Origin: Gammaproteobacteria bacterium
GTDB lineage: Bacteria > Pseudomonadota > Gammaproteobacteria > Pseudomonadales > JAUIET01
NCBI GenBank assembly: GCA_030431775.1
Contig: JAUIHW010000024.1
Location: 1 to 57,762, forward strand
Direction: 5' to 3'
DNA length: 57,762 bases
Position numbers and translations under genes: made by a program. The notes beneath the pieces were generated by a model. The model was not told where the DNA came from. It saw only the letters and a program-made list of their open reading frames with translations, and did no database searches. Below, in pieces: positions 22,657 through 30,458 of the stretch. How positions within the stretch are numbered: the stretch's first letter is position 1; each line of letters opens with the position of its first letter.

Positions 22657-23635
22657 AACCTGCCTCCTTTTCCAGTGTGTAATTCAGGCCCAGGTGGGAC
22701 GCGGTTCGCCAATTGAACGCCCGCTTCATGTTTTGTGCAAGCTCAACACGTGGCTCGGGTGTGTCCGTGCTGCATTGATCCAGCGCCAGCGCAGCCAGTT
22801 GAGCTCCCATGGCCTGATTGTCCGGATACAGTGAAAACAATGCGCCCTGTTTGGTGTGCAACGGGCTGTTGCTGAACACCACCAGGTGTTTGTCCCAGGC
22901 TTCTCGCAACACCATGGGTAATACGGTTTTTGATGGCACGACACTAAGCAGCGGAATCCAGACGGCATCCTCTTCTGGCTGAGCCGCTTTCAGCAGTTTT
23001 TTATAGGTTTTTGCGCCGGAACGCACGCTTGAGGCTTCGTGCAGCACCAGTTCAAGCTGGTGCTGCTTGGCGGCTTCGACAGCGTCTTCAGCCCACCAGC
23101 CATTGATCGCTGCGCTGTACACCAGGTGAATGCGTTTCACCGTTGGTGCAAGGCCCCGGGTGCTCGCAAAGAATTCGGCCGGATCACCGGCCAGTACCAC
23201 CGCCGAATTGCCCTCCGGAGCCGAGCCCATACCGCCCACAATGATTGGCGGGCCGAGGTCTGCGGCGCGGGCGTGGGCATGCGCGGTTTTGCCGATGGTA
23301 ATGATGGCGTTCGGTTTTTGCTCTTCCAGCCATGCTTTTACCTGCTCTTCCGTGGCTGCCTTGTCCAAGTTAAAACGGACCACTTCTGCGCCGGGTTGTG
23401 AACTGATGCCGGCCCAAATCTCATCAAAGATCAGCTGCGCCTTGGAGGTGGTGTAAGGAATGATTACGGCCAGTCTGGGTGGCTTGTCAGACCCATTGGC
23501 TGCCAGACTAAAAATTAGGGCGCAGGCGGCTGTTAGCGACAGGAATACCCGCCACAGCAAGCTCAGCAAACGTTTGATGGGCCATTCAATAGGGATCAAA
23601 ACGTGTCCATTCGGGGTCAGGCTTCCGGCAACCAA
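22631..23635 (-). CDS. ABC-type substrate-binding-like protein
   Basis: The 334-codon frame encodes a periplasmic binding-protein fold resembling the ABC_sub_bind family: RLAVIIPYTTSKAQLIFDEI, NAIITIGKTAHAHARA and KRIHLVYSAAINGWW, then a second lobe with WIPLLSVVPSKTVLPMVL and ALFSLYPDNQAMGAQLAALA. A hydrophobic signal (LLSLLWRVFLSLTAACALIFSLAANG) precedes the mature domain. The coordinate given uses TTG 23635. A later TTG at 23599 with GGA six bases upstream is equally plausible and gives a more ordinary signal peptide. No permease or ATPase gene is adjacent; instead the gene overlaps a histidine kinase by 26 bases. I infer a sensory rather than transport role. The ligand is unknown. Confidence 0.75.
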   Translation of the reverse strand: MVAGSLTPNGHVLIPIEWPIKRLLSLLWRVFLSLTAACALIFSLAANGSDKPPRLAVIIPYTTSKAQLIFDEIWAGISSQPGAEVVRFNLDKAATEEQVKAWLEEQKPNAIITIGKTAHAHARAADLGPPIIVGGMGSAPEGNSAVVLAGDPAEFFASTRGLAPTVKRIHLVYSAAINGWWAEDAVEAAKQHQLELVLHEASSVRSGAKTYKKLLKAAQPEEDAVWIPLLSVVPSKTVLPMVLREAWDKHLVVFSNSPLHTKQGALFSLYPDNQAMGAQLAALALDQCSTDTPEPRVELAQNMKRAFNWRTASHLGLNYTLEKEAGFDRIYPVQ

Positions 23636-24033
23636 GCAGGGCCACTCCTGCTTTTCTCGTTATCCCTAAAGTTTAGACAATATTTACCCACCCACCGCAC
23701 TGCGCCGCCAAAAAGAACTGTCAGAATGTGTATCATTTTTGATGCAGTGGCTAATAAACAATCAATACAGTCGAAATTTCAAAAAGTTAGGTGACGAAGC
23801 TAATTCATTATCTTATTATCGGGGTGTTTGTAAAAATGTCGCTCAAAAACGCTGTGCTCCCAAATTTCTAATAGCCAAAGCGCGTTTTTACTGCTTATTT
23901 AACGCTCAGGGTGGCGTGTATCAAAAATGAACGGTAGAATCTGGCCAGATTTAGGCGGTTTGTCAGCGCTGAAGGGTGCAAAAATTGAACAGGCTGCCGC
24001 GGCCAAACACCTGTACTAAAGAGAAGTCGTACA
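23636..24033. other. 398-base non-coding divergent region
   Basis: This region lies between the divergent 23635 and 24034 genes and is AT-richer than its flanks. Short open frames cross it (for example 23739-23930), but none has a ribosome-binding site or recognisable content, so I call it non-coding. It holds an inverted repeat AAAAACGC (23845-23852) / GCGTTTTT (23882-23889), 29 bases apart, and two copies of GTGTATCA followed by an A/T tract (near 23730 and 23916). Promoters for both flanking genes must lie here. I could not place a convincing -35/-10 pair. Confidence 0.5.
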
Positions 24034-25905
24034 ATGACCGGAAATGTAGAAGCTCTCCCACCTGAACTCCTGGAGAAACTGGAGCAGCCACTCCAGCAAA
24101 CGGCAGAAAAGTACACCTACTCGGACCTGGTCATCGAGTATCTGGCTCAGATTGGCGTTGAACACATCTTTGGTCTGCAAGGTGGAGTTATCGAGCACTT
24201 CTTTAATGCCGTTTCCCGGCAGCGTAGCCTGGGCGGCAAACTGGACCGCAGTCAGCTCCAGCGAGCCGATGTTCGCAAGCGCGACCGCCTGGTTTTCCCA
24301 CCTCGGCCAGTATTCGCGCGCCACGAGTGCGGCGCTGCATTCATGGCCGACGGTTATGCCCGCGAGACCGGTAAGCTAGGGGTCTGTGTTGCCACGGCCG
24401 GCCCTGGCAGCACCAACCTGATCACCGGTGTTGCCACGGCATTTGAAGACAATATTCCAATGCTGGTGATCACTCCGCAAACTGCTTTGCCGTCATTCGG
24501 ACGCGGTGGCTTGCAGGAATCAACGCCTGACAGCATTGACGTGGTTGCCATGTTTGAACAATGCACAGTTTATAACACCCTGGTGACCCACCCGGCTCAG
24601 CTGCAAATGAAACTGCAAGCTGCGATCAGTCGTGCGTTTCAGCACCCTCGCGGGCCCGCACATATCAGTATTCCAATGGATATTCTGGGCCAGGATATGG
24701 ACGTGCTACCGAGCATTCCCCCGGTCGCCACAATGATGCGAGAGCCGCTGGCGGTTGACATGCAGGCTCTCGCTGAGTGCGCCGAAGATCTAGCTGAAAC
24801 CGTCAGAAATAATGGCAAATTTGTGTTTTTGCTCGGGCACGGTTGTGGCGAGGCTGCCCGGGAAATAATTCCACTGGCCGAGCGGCTTGGTGCCAATATC
24901 ATCAGTACTCCTTCCGGCAAGCGTTGGATAAATGCCTATCACCCCTTGTACAAAGGTGTATTTGGATTTTCCGGGCATGACAGCGCCCGGAAAGCTTTGG
25001 AAGATCCTGCTGTTGAGCGGGTATTCGCAATTGCCACAAAATTAGGAGAAACCGAAACCGCGGGCTGGGACAGTGCGTTGATCAATGAGAAGCTGGTTCA
25101 TGTAGAACCAAGTGCGGCTCATTTTTATCGCTCACCAATGGCACGCCTACATTTACAGGGGCACCTGACAACAGTATTCAAAGAGCTCCGTCGGGTCGCA
25201 GAAACGCTTGTAGCACAGCCGGTCGAAGACTATGCCTATCGGGAAAAAAACGCTGACTTCGGGCAGCTTCCACTGCAGATCGAACACGCGGGCGATAGCG
25301 GGCGCAGCGCTGACAGCTCTGCTTTGGTCAAGCCGCAGCGCTTGATGCTGGAGCTAAGTAAAAAGTGTCCAAGCAATACACGGTTTCATTTCGACGCGGG
25401 GGCTGCCTTACTGTGGGGGATCCACAGCCTGCACACGCGCGTGCCAGGTAATCACCGGATAGCGCTGGGTTATGGGACCATGGCCTGGGCAGTAGGTGCT
25501 GCTGTTGGTGCGGCTATCGGCAGCAAGACCGACCCGTCCGTATGCGTGACCGGTGATGGCGCGTATTTAATGTCTGCTCAGGAAATCACGGTTGCGGTGC
25601 AAAATCGACTTCCGGTGGTTTATGTGATTTTGAACGATGAGGGCATGGGTACCATAAAGCATGGGCAAAGACTGGGTGGTGCCGAAAGACTGGGCTGGGA
25701 AATGCCTGCTATCGATTTCGCAATGATGGCTCGCGCCTGCGGAGCGAATGGAGTTACCGTATCCAACACAGAAGACCTGATAAACCTGGATCTTGGCGAA
25801 TACCTGGTCGGTGATAAACCGACAATAATTGATGTAAAAATAGACAAGGATGAAATCCCGCCTATGGGTGAGCGGATGAAGGTCTTGTTGCATAAAGAGC
25901 ATTAA
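24034..25905 (+). CDS. Thiamine-diphosphate-dependent enzyme, acetolactate-synthase-like
   Basis: This 623-residue protein has all three domains of the pyruvate oxidase/acetolactate synthase superfamily. The Pyr domain carries the cofactor-activating Glu98 (ARHECGAAFMADGYARETG) and TAGPGSTNLITGVATAF. A central Rossmann-like domain follows. The PP domain has the metal/ThDP motif starting GDG at residues 507-509 and ending ILNDEG. An N-terminal extension of about 28 residues and a basic Arg/Lys-rich stretch (about 66-92) precede Glu98. It is not the housekeeping ilvB type: no regulatory subunit gene follows, and the segment FGRGGLQESTPDSIDVVAMFE belongs to uncharacterised relatives. Candidate reactions are decarboxylation or carboligation of a 2-oxo acid. 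It precedes the TonB receptor by 192 bases, so a common role is possible but unproven. Confidence 0.8.
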   Translation: MTGNVEALPPELLEKLEQPLQQTAEKYTYSDLVIEYLAQIGVEHIFGLQGGVIEHFFNAVSRQRSLGGKLDRSQLQRADVRKRDRLVFPPRPVFARHECGAAFMADGYARETGKLGVCVATAGPGSTNLITGVATAFEDNIPMLVITPQTALPSFGRGGLQESTPDSIDVVAMFEQCTVYNTLVTHPAQLQMKLQAAISRAFQHPRGPAHISIPMDILGQDMDVLPSIPPVATMMREPLAVDMQALAECAEDLAETVRNNGKFVFLLGHGCGEAAREIIPLAERLGANIISTPSGKRWINAYHPLYKGVFGFSGHDSARKALEDPAVERVFAIATKLGETETAGWDSALINEKLVHVEPSAAHFYRSPMARLHLQGHLTTVFKELRRVAETLVAQPVEDYAYREKNADFGQLPLQIEHAGDSGRSADSSALVKPQRLMLELSKKCPSNTRFHFDAGAALLWGIHSLHTRVPGNHRIALGYGTMAWAVGAAVGAAIGSKTDPSVCVTGDGAYLMSAQEITVAVQNRLPVVYVILNDEGMGTIKHGQRLGGAERLGWEMPAIDFAMMARACGANGVTVSNTEDLINLDLGEYLVGDKPTIIDVKIDKDEIPPMGERMKVLLHKEH

Positions 25906-25952
25906 ATATACAGAGTACCAAGTCCTACCCCAAAAAGGTTCATTTCACCCCT

Positions 25953-25983
25953 ACGGCCGAGCAATCAATTTACAGACGGCCGA
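25953..25983. repeat. Direct repeat upstream of the TonB-receptor gene
   Basis: ACGGCCGA occurs at 25953-25960 and again at 25976-25983, 23 bases apart (about two helical turns), each followed by GCA or AGCA. It lies in the 192-base gap before the receptor gene. A small hairpin CCCGA-CAT-TCGGG lies further down, near 26031-26043. The spacing suits a dimeric activator or repressor, but the repeat is short. Confidence 0.35.
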
Positions 25984-26097
25984 AGCATCTCTAGCTGCTT
26001 GAATTTTTAGTCTATAGTTATTAGGTAATCCCGACATTCGGGCCGTTGTGCATTCACATGCCATGAAAATAACTAGAGTTTCGTTAAGAGTAAGCCA

Positions 26098-28272
26098 TTG
26101 AAAGCCAGGTTTCTGTACATTGGCGTTGTTTGCTGCTTTCTGAAAAGTATCGCCGTACCCGTACTTGCCTACGACTTAGAAGAGGAGTTGTTGGAGCTGT
26201 ACGGCGACGACGAGACTGTAAGTATATCTACAGGAACAAACAAACCAATCAGGCTGGCGCCTTCTGTTGCAAGTGTAATTACGCAAGAAGACATAGAAAT
26301 TCTAGGAGTAAGCACACTTGATGAAGTTCTTGAATCCGTTCCTGGGTTGCATGTATCCGTATCGAAAACCAATAAACTGAATACGATATACTCGATTCGC
26401 GGAATACATACTGCACGGAATGCACAAGTGCTCCTTTTAATTGACGGACTGCCTATAAGACAACTTTACGGAGGGGGCCGTCCTAGCAATTTTCTCCTCC
26501 CGGTTGAAAATATTAAACGTGTTGAAGTAGTCCGAGGCCCGGGTTCAGCCGTCTATGGAGCCGATGCTTTTGCAGGTGTGATTAACGTAATTACCAAAGG
26601 TGCAGCGGAAATAGACGGCCTAGAACTTGGTGCAAAATTTGGAACCTTTGATTCGATACAGGCGAGCGCACAATTTGGCAAGATATTCTCCAATGACTGG
26701 CAGTTAGCACTGAGCATTGAACATGCAGTAAGTGATGGAGACAGCAGTCGAGTAATAAATAGCGACCTCCAATCAATTTTTGATTCGATACCATTTATTG
26801 CTACTAATGCATCGTTGGCACCTGGCCCGCTACAAACAGAATACTCAATTACTAACTTCAGATTGGGGCTACGCAATGAGCACTGGGACCTGGCATGGCA
26901 TTCCTGGACGCAAACTGATGCAGGCCTTGGTCAGGGTGGTGCTCAAGCACTAGATCCCGAAGGTTGGGTAGATGCTGAATATCATTCAATCGCAGCAACA
27001 TATCGCGGTTCAGTTTCTGAAAACCTGTCATTTCAGGTAAATGCATGGGCCAGTGTGTACGATGAAGACAACTTCACCATTCTTTTTCCTGCAGGTGCAA
27101 GAATTCCGATTGACCAAACTGGTAACGTATCTCTCAGCGGTAATCTTGTCCTGTTTCCTGATGGAGTAATTGGCACACCCGGTGGAAAAGAAAACCGCTA
27201 TTCACTGGAAGCTAGCGCAACTTACAAAGGAAACGAAAAACATGAAATTCGCATCGCTACCGGTATAGAGCTACAGCGAGGAGAGGTTAGAGAGGCAAAG
27301 AATTTTGGACCTGGGGTTCTTGATGGTAGTGAAAGTATCGTTAACGGGCAGTTAACTGATGTTACAGACACCGAGTTTGCATATGCTGATATCGATAATA
27401 GAGAGATTCACTATCTATCAGTGCAAGACAGTTGGGTTATTGCTAAGGACTGGGAGGCAACAATTGGAGTTCGCTATGACAACTACTCTGACTTTGGTAG
27501 TACGTTAAACCCTCGTGCAGCTTTGGTATGGGCTACTAGCTACAATCTAACTAGCAAGCTGTTGTATGGAAGAGCATTCAGAGCCCCTTCATTCGCCGAA
27601 CTATTTGCAATCAACAATCCTGTTATTCTTGGCAATGCTGAACTTAAGCCCGAAACCATTGACACCGTTGAGCTTGCATTCGACTATAGGTTTAATCCGG
27701 AGGTCGCTACTAAATTGAATTTCTTCTGGTATGAAATTGAAGATGCTATTGACTTCATAGCTGCTCCAGCCGGGTCCGAATTGCCAGCTGGGTCATCGGT
27801 TGCTAGTAATGCAAGCACCCAGGAGGGCCTTGGGTTTGAATTAGAGTTGGAATGGCAATTGACCAATGACGTGAACCTAAAATCAAACTATTCGAGGCAG
27901 TTCGCAGAAAGTGGCGAAACTGGACAAAGAATAGAAGATGCTCCGGGCTCGCAGTGGTATTTGTCAATGAATATTGATTTGCCTTCTTCTTGGCATTTAA
28001 ACTTCAGCGCGAACTGGATCAATGATCGCCGGCGAAATGTCAGCGACCCTCGATCGCAGATTCGTGATTATAGCCAAGTTGACCTTGCTTTATTCAAACG
28101 AAATTTCATGAAAGGACTAGACCTGACCTTGAGCGTCAATAACCTATTTGATGAAAGAGCTGAAGAGCCTAGTGCCAGCGGCGCCGTAGTGGCAATACCT
28201 GGCGATCTTCCAATGGAGCGAAGAAGCATCAGTTTTGGCGTGGAATACAACTTTCCTTTGTCTCGGCCATAG
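26098..28272 (+). CDS. TonB-dependent outer-membrane receptor
   Basis: A 724-residue outer-membrane active transporter that would use TonB-ExbBD energy to import a scarce ligand. The start is TTG 26098 with AAGAG about nine bases upstream; it gives a good signal peptide ending near PVLA. A possible TonB box lies in DETVSISTG. The plug domain shows SVITQEDIEILGVSTLDEVL, YSIRGIHTARNAQVLLLIDG and VEVVRGPGSAVYGADAFAGV, as in BtuB/CirA-like receptors. The 22-strand barrel includes RAFRAPSFAELFAINNP and LNPRAALVWATS. The C-terminus ends in Pro rather than the usual Phe/Trp. The gene is AT-richer than the core genes around it and heads a run with a sulfotransferase and two citrate-synthase-fold genes. 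The ligand is unknown. Confidence 0.9.
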   Translation: MKARFLYIGVVCCFLKSIAVPVLAYDLEEELLELYGDDETVSISTGTNKPIRLAPSVASVITQEDIEILGVSTLDEVLESVPGLHVSVSKTNKLNTIYSIRGIHTARNAQVLLLIDGLPIRQLYGGGRPSNFLLPVENIKRVEVVRGPGSAVYGADAFAGVINVITKGAAEIDGLELGAKFGTFDSIQASAQFGKIFSNDWQLALSIEHAVSDGDSSRVINSDLQSIFDSIPFIATNASLAPGPLQTEYSITNFRLGLRNEHWDLAWHSWTQTDAGLGQGGAQALDPEGWVDAEYHSIAATYRGSVSENLSFQVNAWASVYDEDNFTILFPAGARIPIDQTGNVSLSGNLVLFPDGVIGTPGGKENRYSLEASATYKGNEKHEIRIATGIELQRGEVREAKNFGPGVLDGSESIVNGQLTDVTDTEFAYADIDNREIHYLSVQDSWVIAKDWEATIGVRYDNYSDFGSTLNPRAALVWATSYNLTSKLLYGRAFRAPSFAELFAINNPVILGNAELKPETIDTVELAFDYRFNPEVATKLNFFWYEIEDAIDFIAAPAGSELPAGSSVASNASTQEGLGFELELEWQLTNDVNLKSNYSRQFAESGETGQRIEDAPGSQWYLSMNIDLPSSWHLNFSANWINDRRRNVSDPRSQIRDYSQVDLALFKRNFMKGLDLTLSVNNLFDERAEEPSASGAVVAIPGDLPMERRSISFGVEYNFPLSRP

Positions 28273-28342
28273 TTTGCAAAATTCTATTGCCTAGCTCGAC
28301 AGGTTTGATTAACCTTGTGCAACGCAACTTTAATCAGAGTTT

Positions 28343-29599
28343 TTGCCAAAATTGAATCAGGCCCTGCCGGCATCAAATTCTCCAAAGTGGGTTAAAAATC
28401 TCAATAAATTTGGTGAAAAAAGTGGGTTAACAGATTGGCTCGCTCGGTCTCTATTTTTGAGATTTCGTAGAAGCAAAGCCTACCGCAAATTATCAGCTCA
28501 AGATTCTCTTGCATTTAAAAGCTTAGATCGTCTGCTCAGCAGCTATGAATATCAGCCGATTAGCTTAACGGGGGCGTTGGCTATAAACCAGATATTATCT
28601 GAATCCTTACGAAATCAGCTAAAAATAGAGAATATAAGAAAGCAAGAAAATGGATTCGATAAGCTAACAGTTGAACGTCCGGTCTTTATAATTGGATTTC
28701 CACGAACTGGAACAACTTTTCTACATAGGCTCCTGGCCACCTTTCCGGAATTGTTTGCCCCTCGGATGTGGGAACTGCATGAACCCATGGTTAACGTTGG
28801 TCTCCACAACATCGCTAGAAAGTTGAAAGTTCGTATGTTTGTTGCATCAAATAATTTGATTGCACCAGAACTAAGGAACATCCACAAAATGGAAGTCAAT
28901 GGCTTCGAGGAATGCATCAAGCTATTGGAAAACACCCTGATCAGCCCTACCTTTTTGATGTATTTGCACGCGGAGGAGTATAAAGACTGGTTGCTTAAAA
29001 ACCTAGATGGGGGTGGCCTGGGCGACGCATATTCTGCACACAAACTTCAGCTCCAATTGCTAATGAAACATCGCGGATATGGTTCAAGCTGGGTACTTAA
29101 ATCTCCTGCACATGCACTCTGCCTGGAGAGTATTCTGAAGATTTATCCTGATGCTATTCTAATCAATACGATGCGAGCACCTCATGAGTCAGTTGCTTCT
29201 TTCTGTAGTTTGACTAGAACAATTCGTAGCGGAATGATGACTAAACCTGATCTGGCCCAAATCGGAGAATTTGCTTTACAATTCTTTGAAATAAGCCAGA
29301 CAGTACTCAATAATTTGAGGCCAGAAAAAAGCGATCAGATTATAGATGTGAGCTATCAAAGTCTAATTGAGAATCCAGTGAATATCCTTGAGAAAATACT
29401 GAAGCGAACAGGTTTATCATCTGAGCTAACCTGCAAAGAGGTCGTAGAGGCCGTAAGAAAAGAAGATAGTGATAGCCACAAGGAAAAACATCACTATGAT
29501 CTAGAAACCTACCAACTGCAACATGCAAAGTCGCTAAGCTCGTTTGCCCAGTTCGAAGACTACTTGCGGGAAGTTGAGCTAGCCGGAGGGGTGATTTAG
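28343..29599 (+). CDS. PAPS-dependent sulfotransferase family protein
   Basis: Proteins of this family move a sulfonate group from PAPS to a hydroxyl or amine; some bacterial members act on lipids, sterols or peptides. The 418-residue product has the 5'-phosphosulfate loop IIGFPRTGTTFLHRLL (GFPRTGTT at 118-125) and the 3'-phosphate loop NTMRAPHESVASF. It otherwise resembles the Sulfotransfer_3 group. An N-terminal helical extension of ~110 residues precedes the P-loop. The start is TTG 28343 with an AGAG site upstream. Composition is AT-rich: the 60 bases from 28381 hold only 20 G+C. It lies 70 bases after the TonB receptor and 34 before the first citrate-synthase-like gene, so an operon is likely. 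No PAPS-synthesis genes are in the window. Confidence 0.85.
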   Translation: MPKLNQALPASNSPKWVKNLNKFGEKSGLTDWLARSLFLRFRRSKAYRKLSAQDSLAFKSLDRLLSSYEYQPISLTGALAINQILSESLRNQLKIENIRKQENGFDKLTVERPVFIIGFPRTGTTFLHRLLATFPELFAPRMWELHEPMVNVGLHNIARKLKVRMFVASNNLIAPELRNIHKMEVNGFEECIKLLENTLISPTFLMYLHAEEYKDWLLKNLDGGGLGDAYSAHKLQLQLLMKHRGYGSSWVLKSPAHALCLESILKIYPDAILINTMRAPHESVASFCSLTRTIRSGMMTKPDLAQIGEFALQFFEISQTVLNNLRPEKSDQIIDVSYQSLIENPVNILEKILKRTGLSSELTCKEVVEAVRKEDSDSHKEKHHYDLETYQLQHAKSLSSFAQFEDYLREVELAGGVI

Positions 29600-29633
29600 C
29601 TCATGGTAAAAATCGAATCTAAGAGGCATCACT

Positions 29634-30458
29634 TTGGCTGATCGAGAATCCACTGATACAGACATAGTTTCTTCCAGAAATGAACAATTCTCTGAAAAGA
29701 TAAAGACAAAAATCTGGTTAGAAGAAAGTGTGGATCAAAATGCATATCTTGCAAAAAATTCTTACTGTTATGGGTATGACATTCGGGAGCTTACGAATGG
29801 TGCCTGCTACTCAGATGTATTGTACCTTCTATTTCGTGGTGAGTTGCCAGATGATGCTGAAGGAGAGCTATTTAATGCGCTCCTTATTGCTTTTATAAAT
29901 CCTGGTCCGAGAGATCATGGTTCCAGGGCGGCGATACAGGCGGCAATTGGCAAAACGGATAGCCTGCATATTCTTCCAATAGCGCTTACCATATTTGCTG
30001 GTGAACATAATGGTGCGATACATCTGGTGGAGACCATGAAATTTATGGTGCGCTTACCTAAGAAAAGTGCTGGTGAGCGATTGGAAGACGTTCTGCTCAA
30101 TGATGTTCCCGAGTCAATTGGATTTGGGAAAAGATATGGGGGTTGCGATGAGCAAAGCTACGATCTATTGAGAATGTTCAGTCAAATGCAGGGTGCTGGT
30201 AGCTGTCTGAAGTCGTTACAGGAGTTGGCGGATGAGTTAATCTCGAGGCACGATGTAGGAATATTGCCACATGGGATTATTGCTGCAGTATTTGCAGATC
30301 TCGGTTTCCTGCCTCGCCAGGCGCCGCCCTTGCTACAACTGATAAGTGCTCCTGGAATACTGGCACATGGCTTGGAGTTTGTCGGTAAACCAAGATCGCA
30401 TGTGCCATTTCTCGCTGATGAGTTTTACGAAATCCTTGGGGAAAATGACGATGTCTGA
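29634..30458 (+). CDS. Citrate-synthase-fold protein A, catalytic residues altered
   Basis: The start is TTG 29634, preceded by AAGAGG at a good distance. The 274-residue product resembles the short citrate synthase/citryl-CoA lyase domain: YDIRELTNGACYSDVLYLLFRGELP, DHGSRAAIQAAIG, IFAGEHNGAIHLVETM, SIGFGKRYGG and LPHGIIAAVFADLGFLP, ending in GILAHGLEF. By hand alignment His125 (GEHNGA) keeps the position of E. coli citrate synthase His264. The second catalytic His (GFGHR) is Lys166, and the catalytic Asp (NVDG/NVDF) is His213. Normal citrate synthase or lyase activity is therefore doubtful. It overlaps protein B by eight bases, suggesting a hetero-oligomer. It might be a pseudoenzyme, a CoA-thioester-binding subunit or an enzyme of altered chemistry. 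Confidence 0.75.
   Translation: MADRESTDTDIVSSRNEQFSEKIKTKIWLEESVDQNAYLAKNSYCYGYDIRELTNGACYSDVLYLLFRGELPDDAEGELFNALLIAFINPGPRDHGSRAAIQAAIGKTDSLHILPIALTIFAGEHNGAIHLVETMKFMVRLPKKSAGERLEDVLLNDVPESIGFGKRYGGCDEQSYDLLRMFSQMQGAGSCLKSLQELADELISRHDVGILPHGIIAAVFADLGFLPRQAPPLLQLISAPGILAHGLEFVGKPRSHVPFLADEFYEILGENDDV

Noticed and set aside
23739-23930. 63-codon frame in the gene-free region before the ThDP gene
   Set aside because: No ribosome-binding site, low-complexity AT-rich composition and no domain signal. It overlaps the inverted-repeat arms and other short frames with no preference among them.
26098-29640. Three successive TTG starts as a special feature of the accessory cluster
   Set aside because: TTG starts also occur in gltB, mrcB, srkA and the DUF3094 gene in this window, so the habit is genome-wide and not island-specific.
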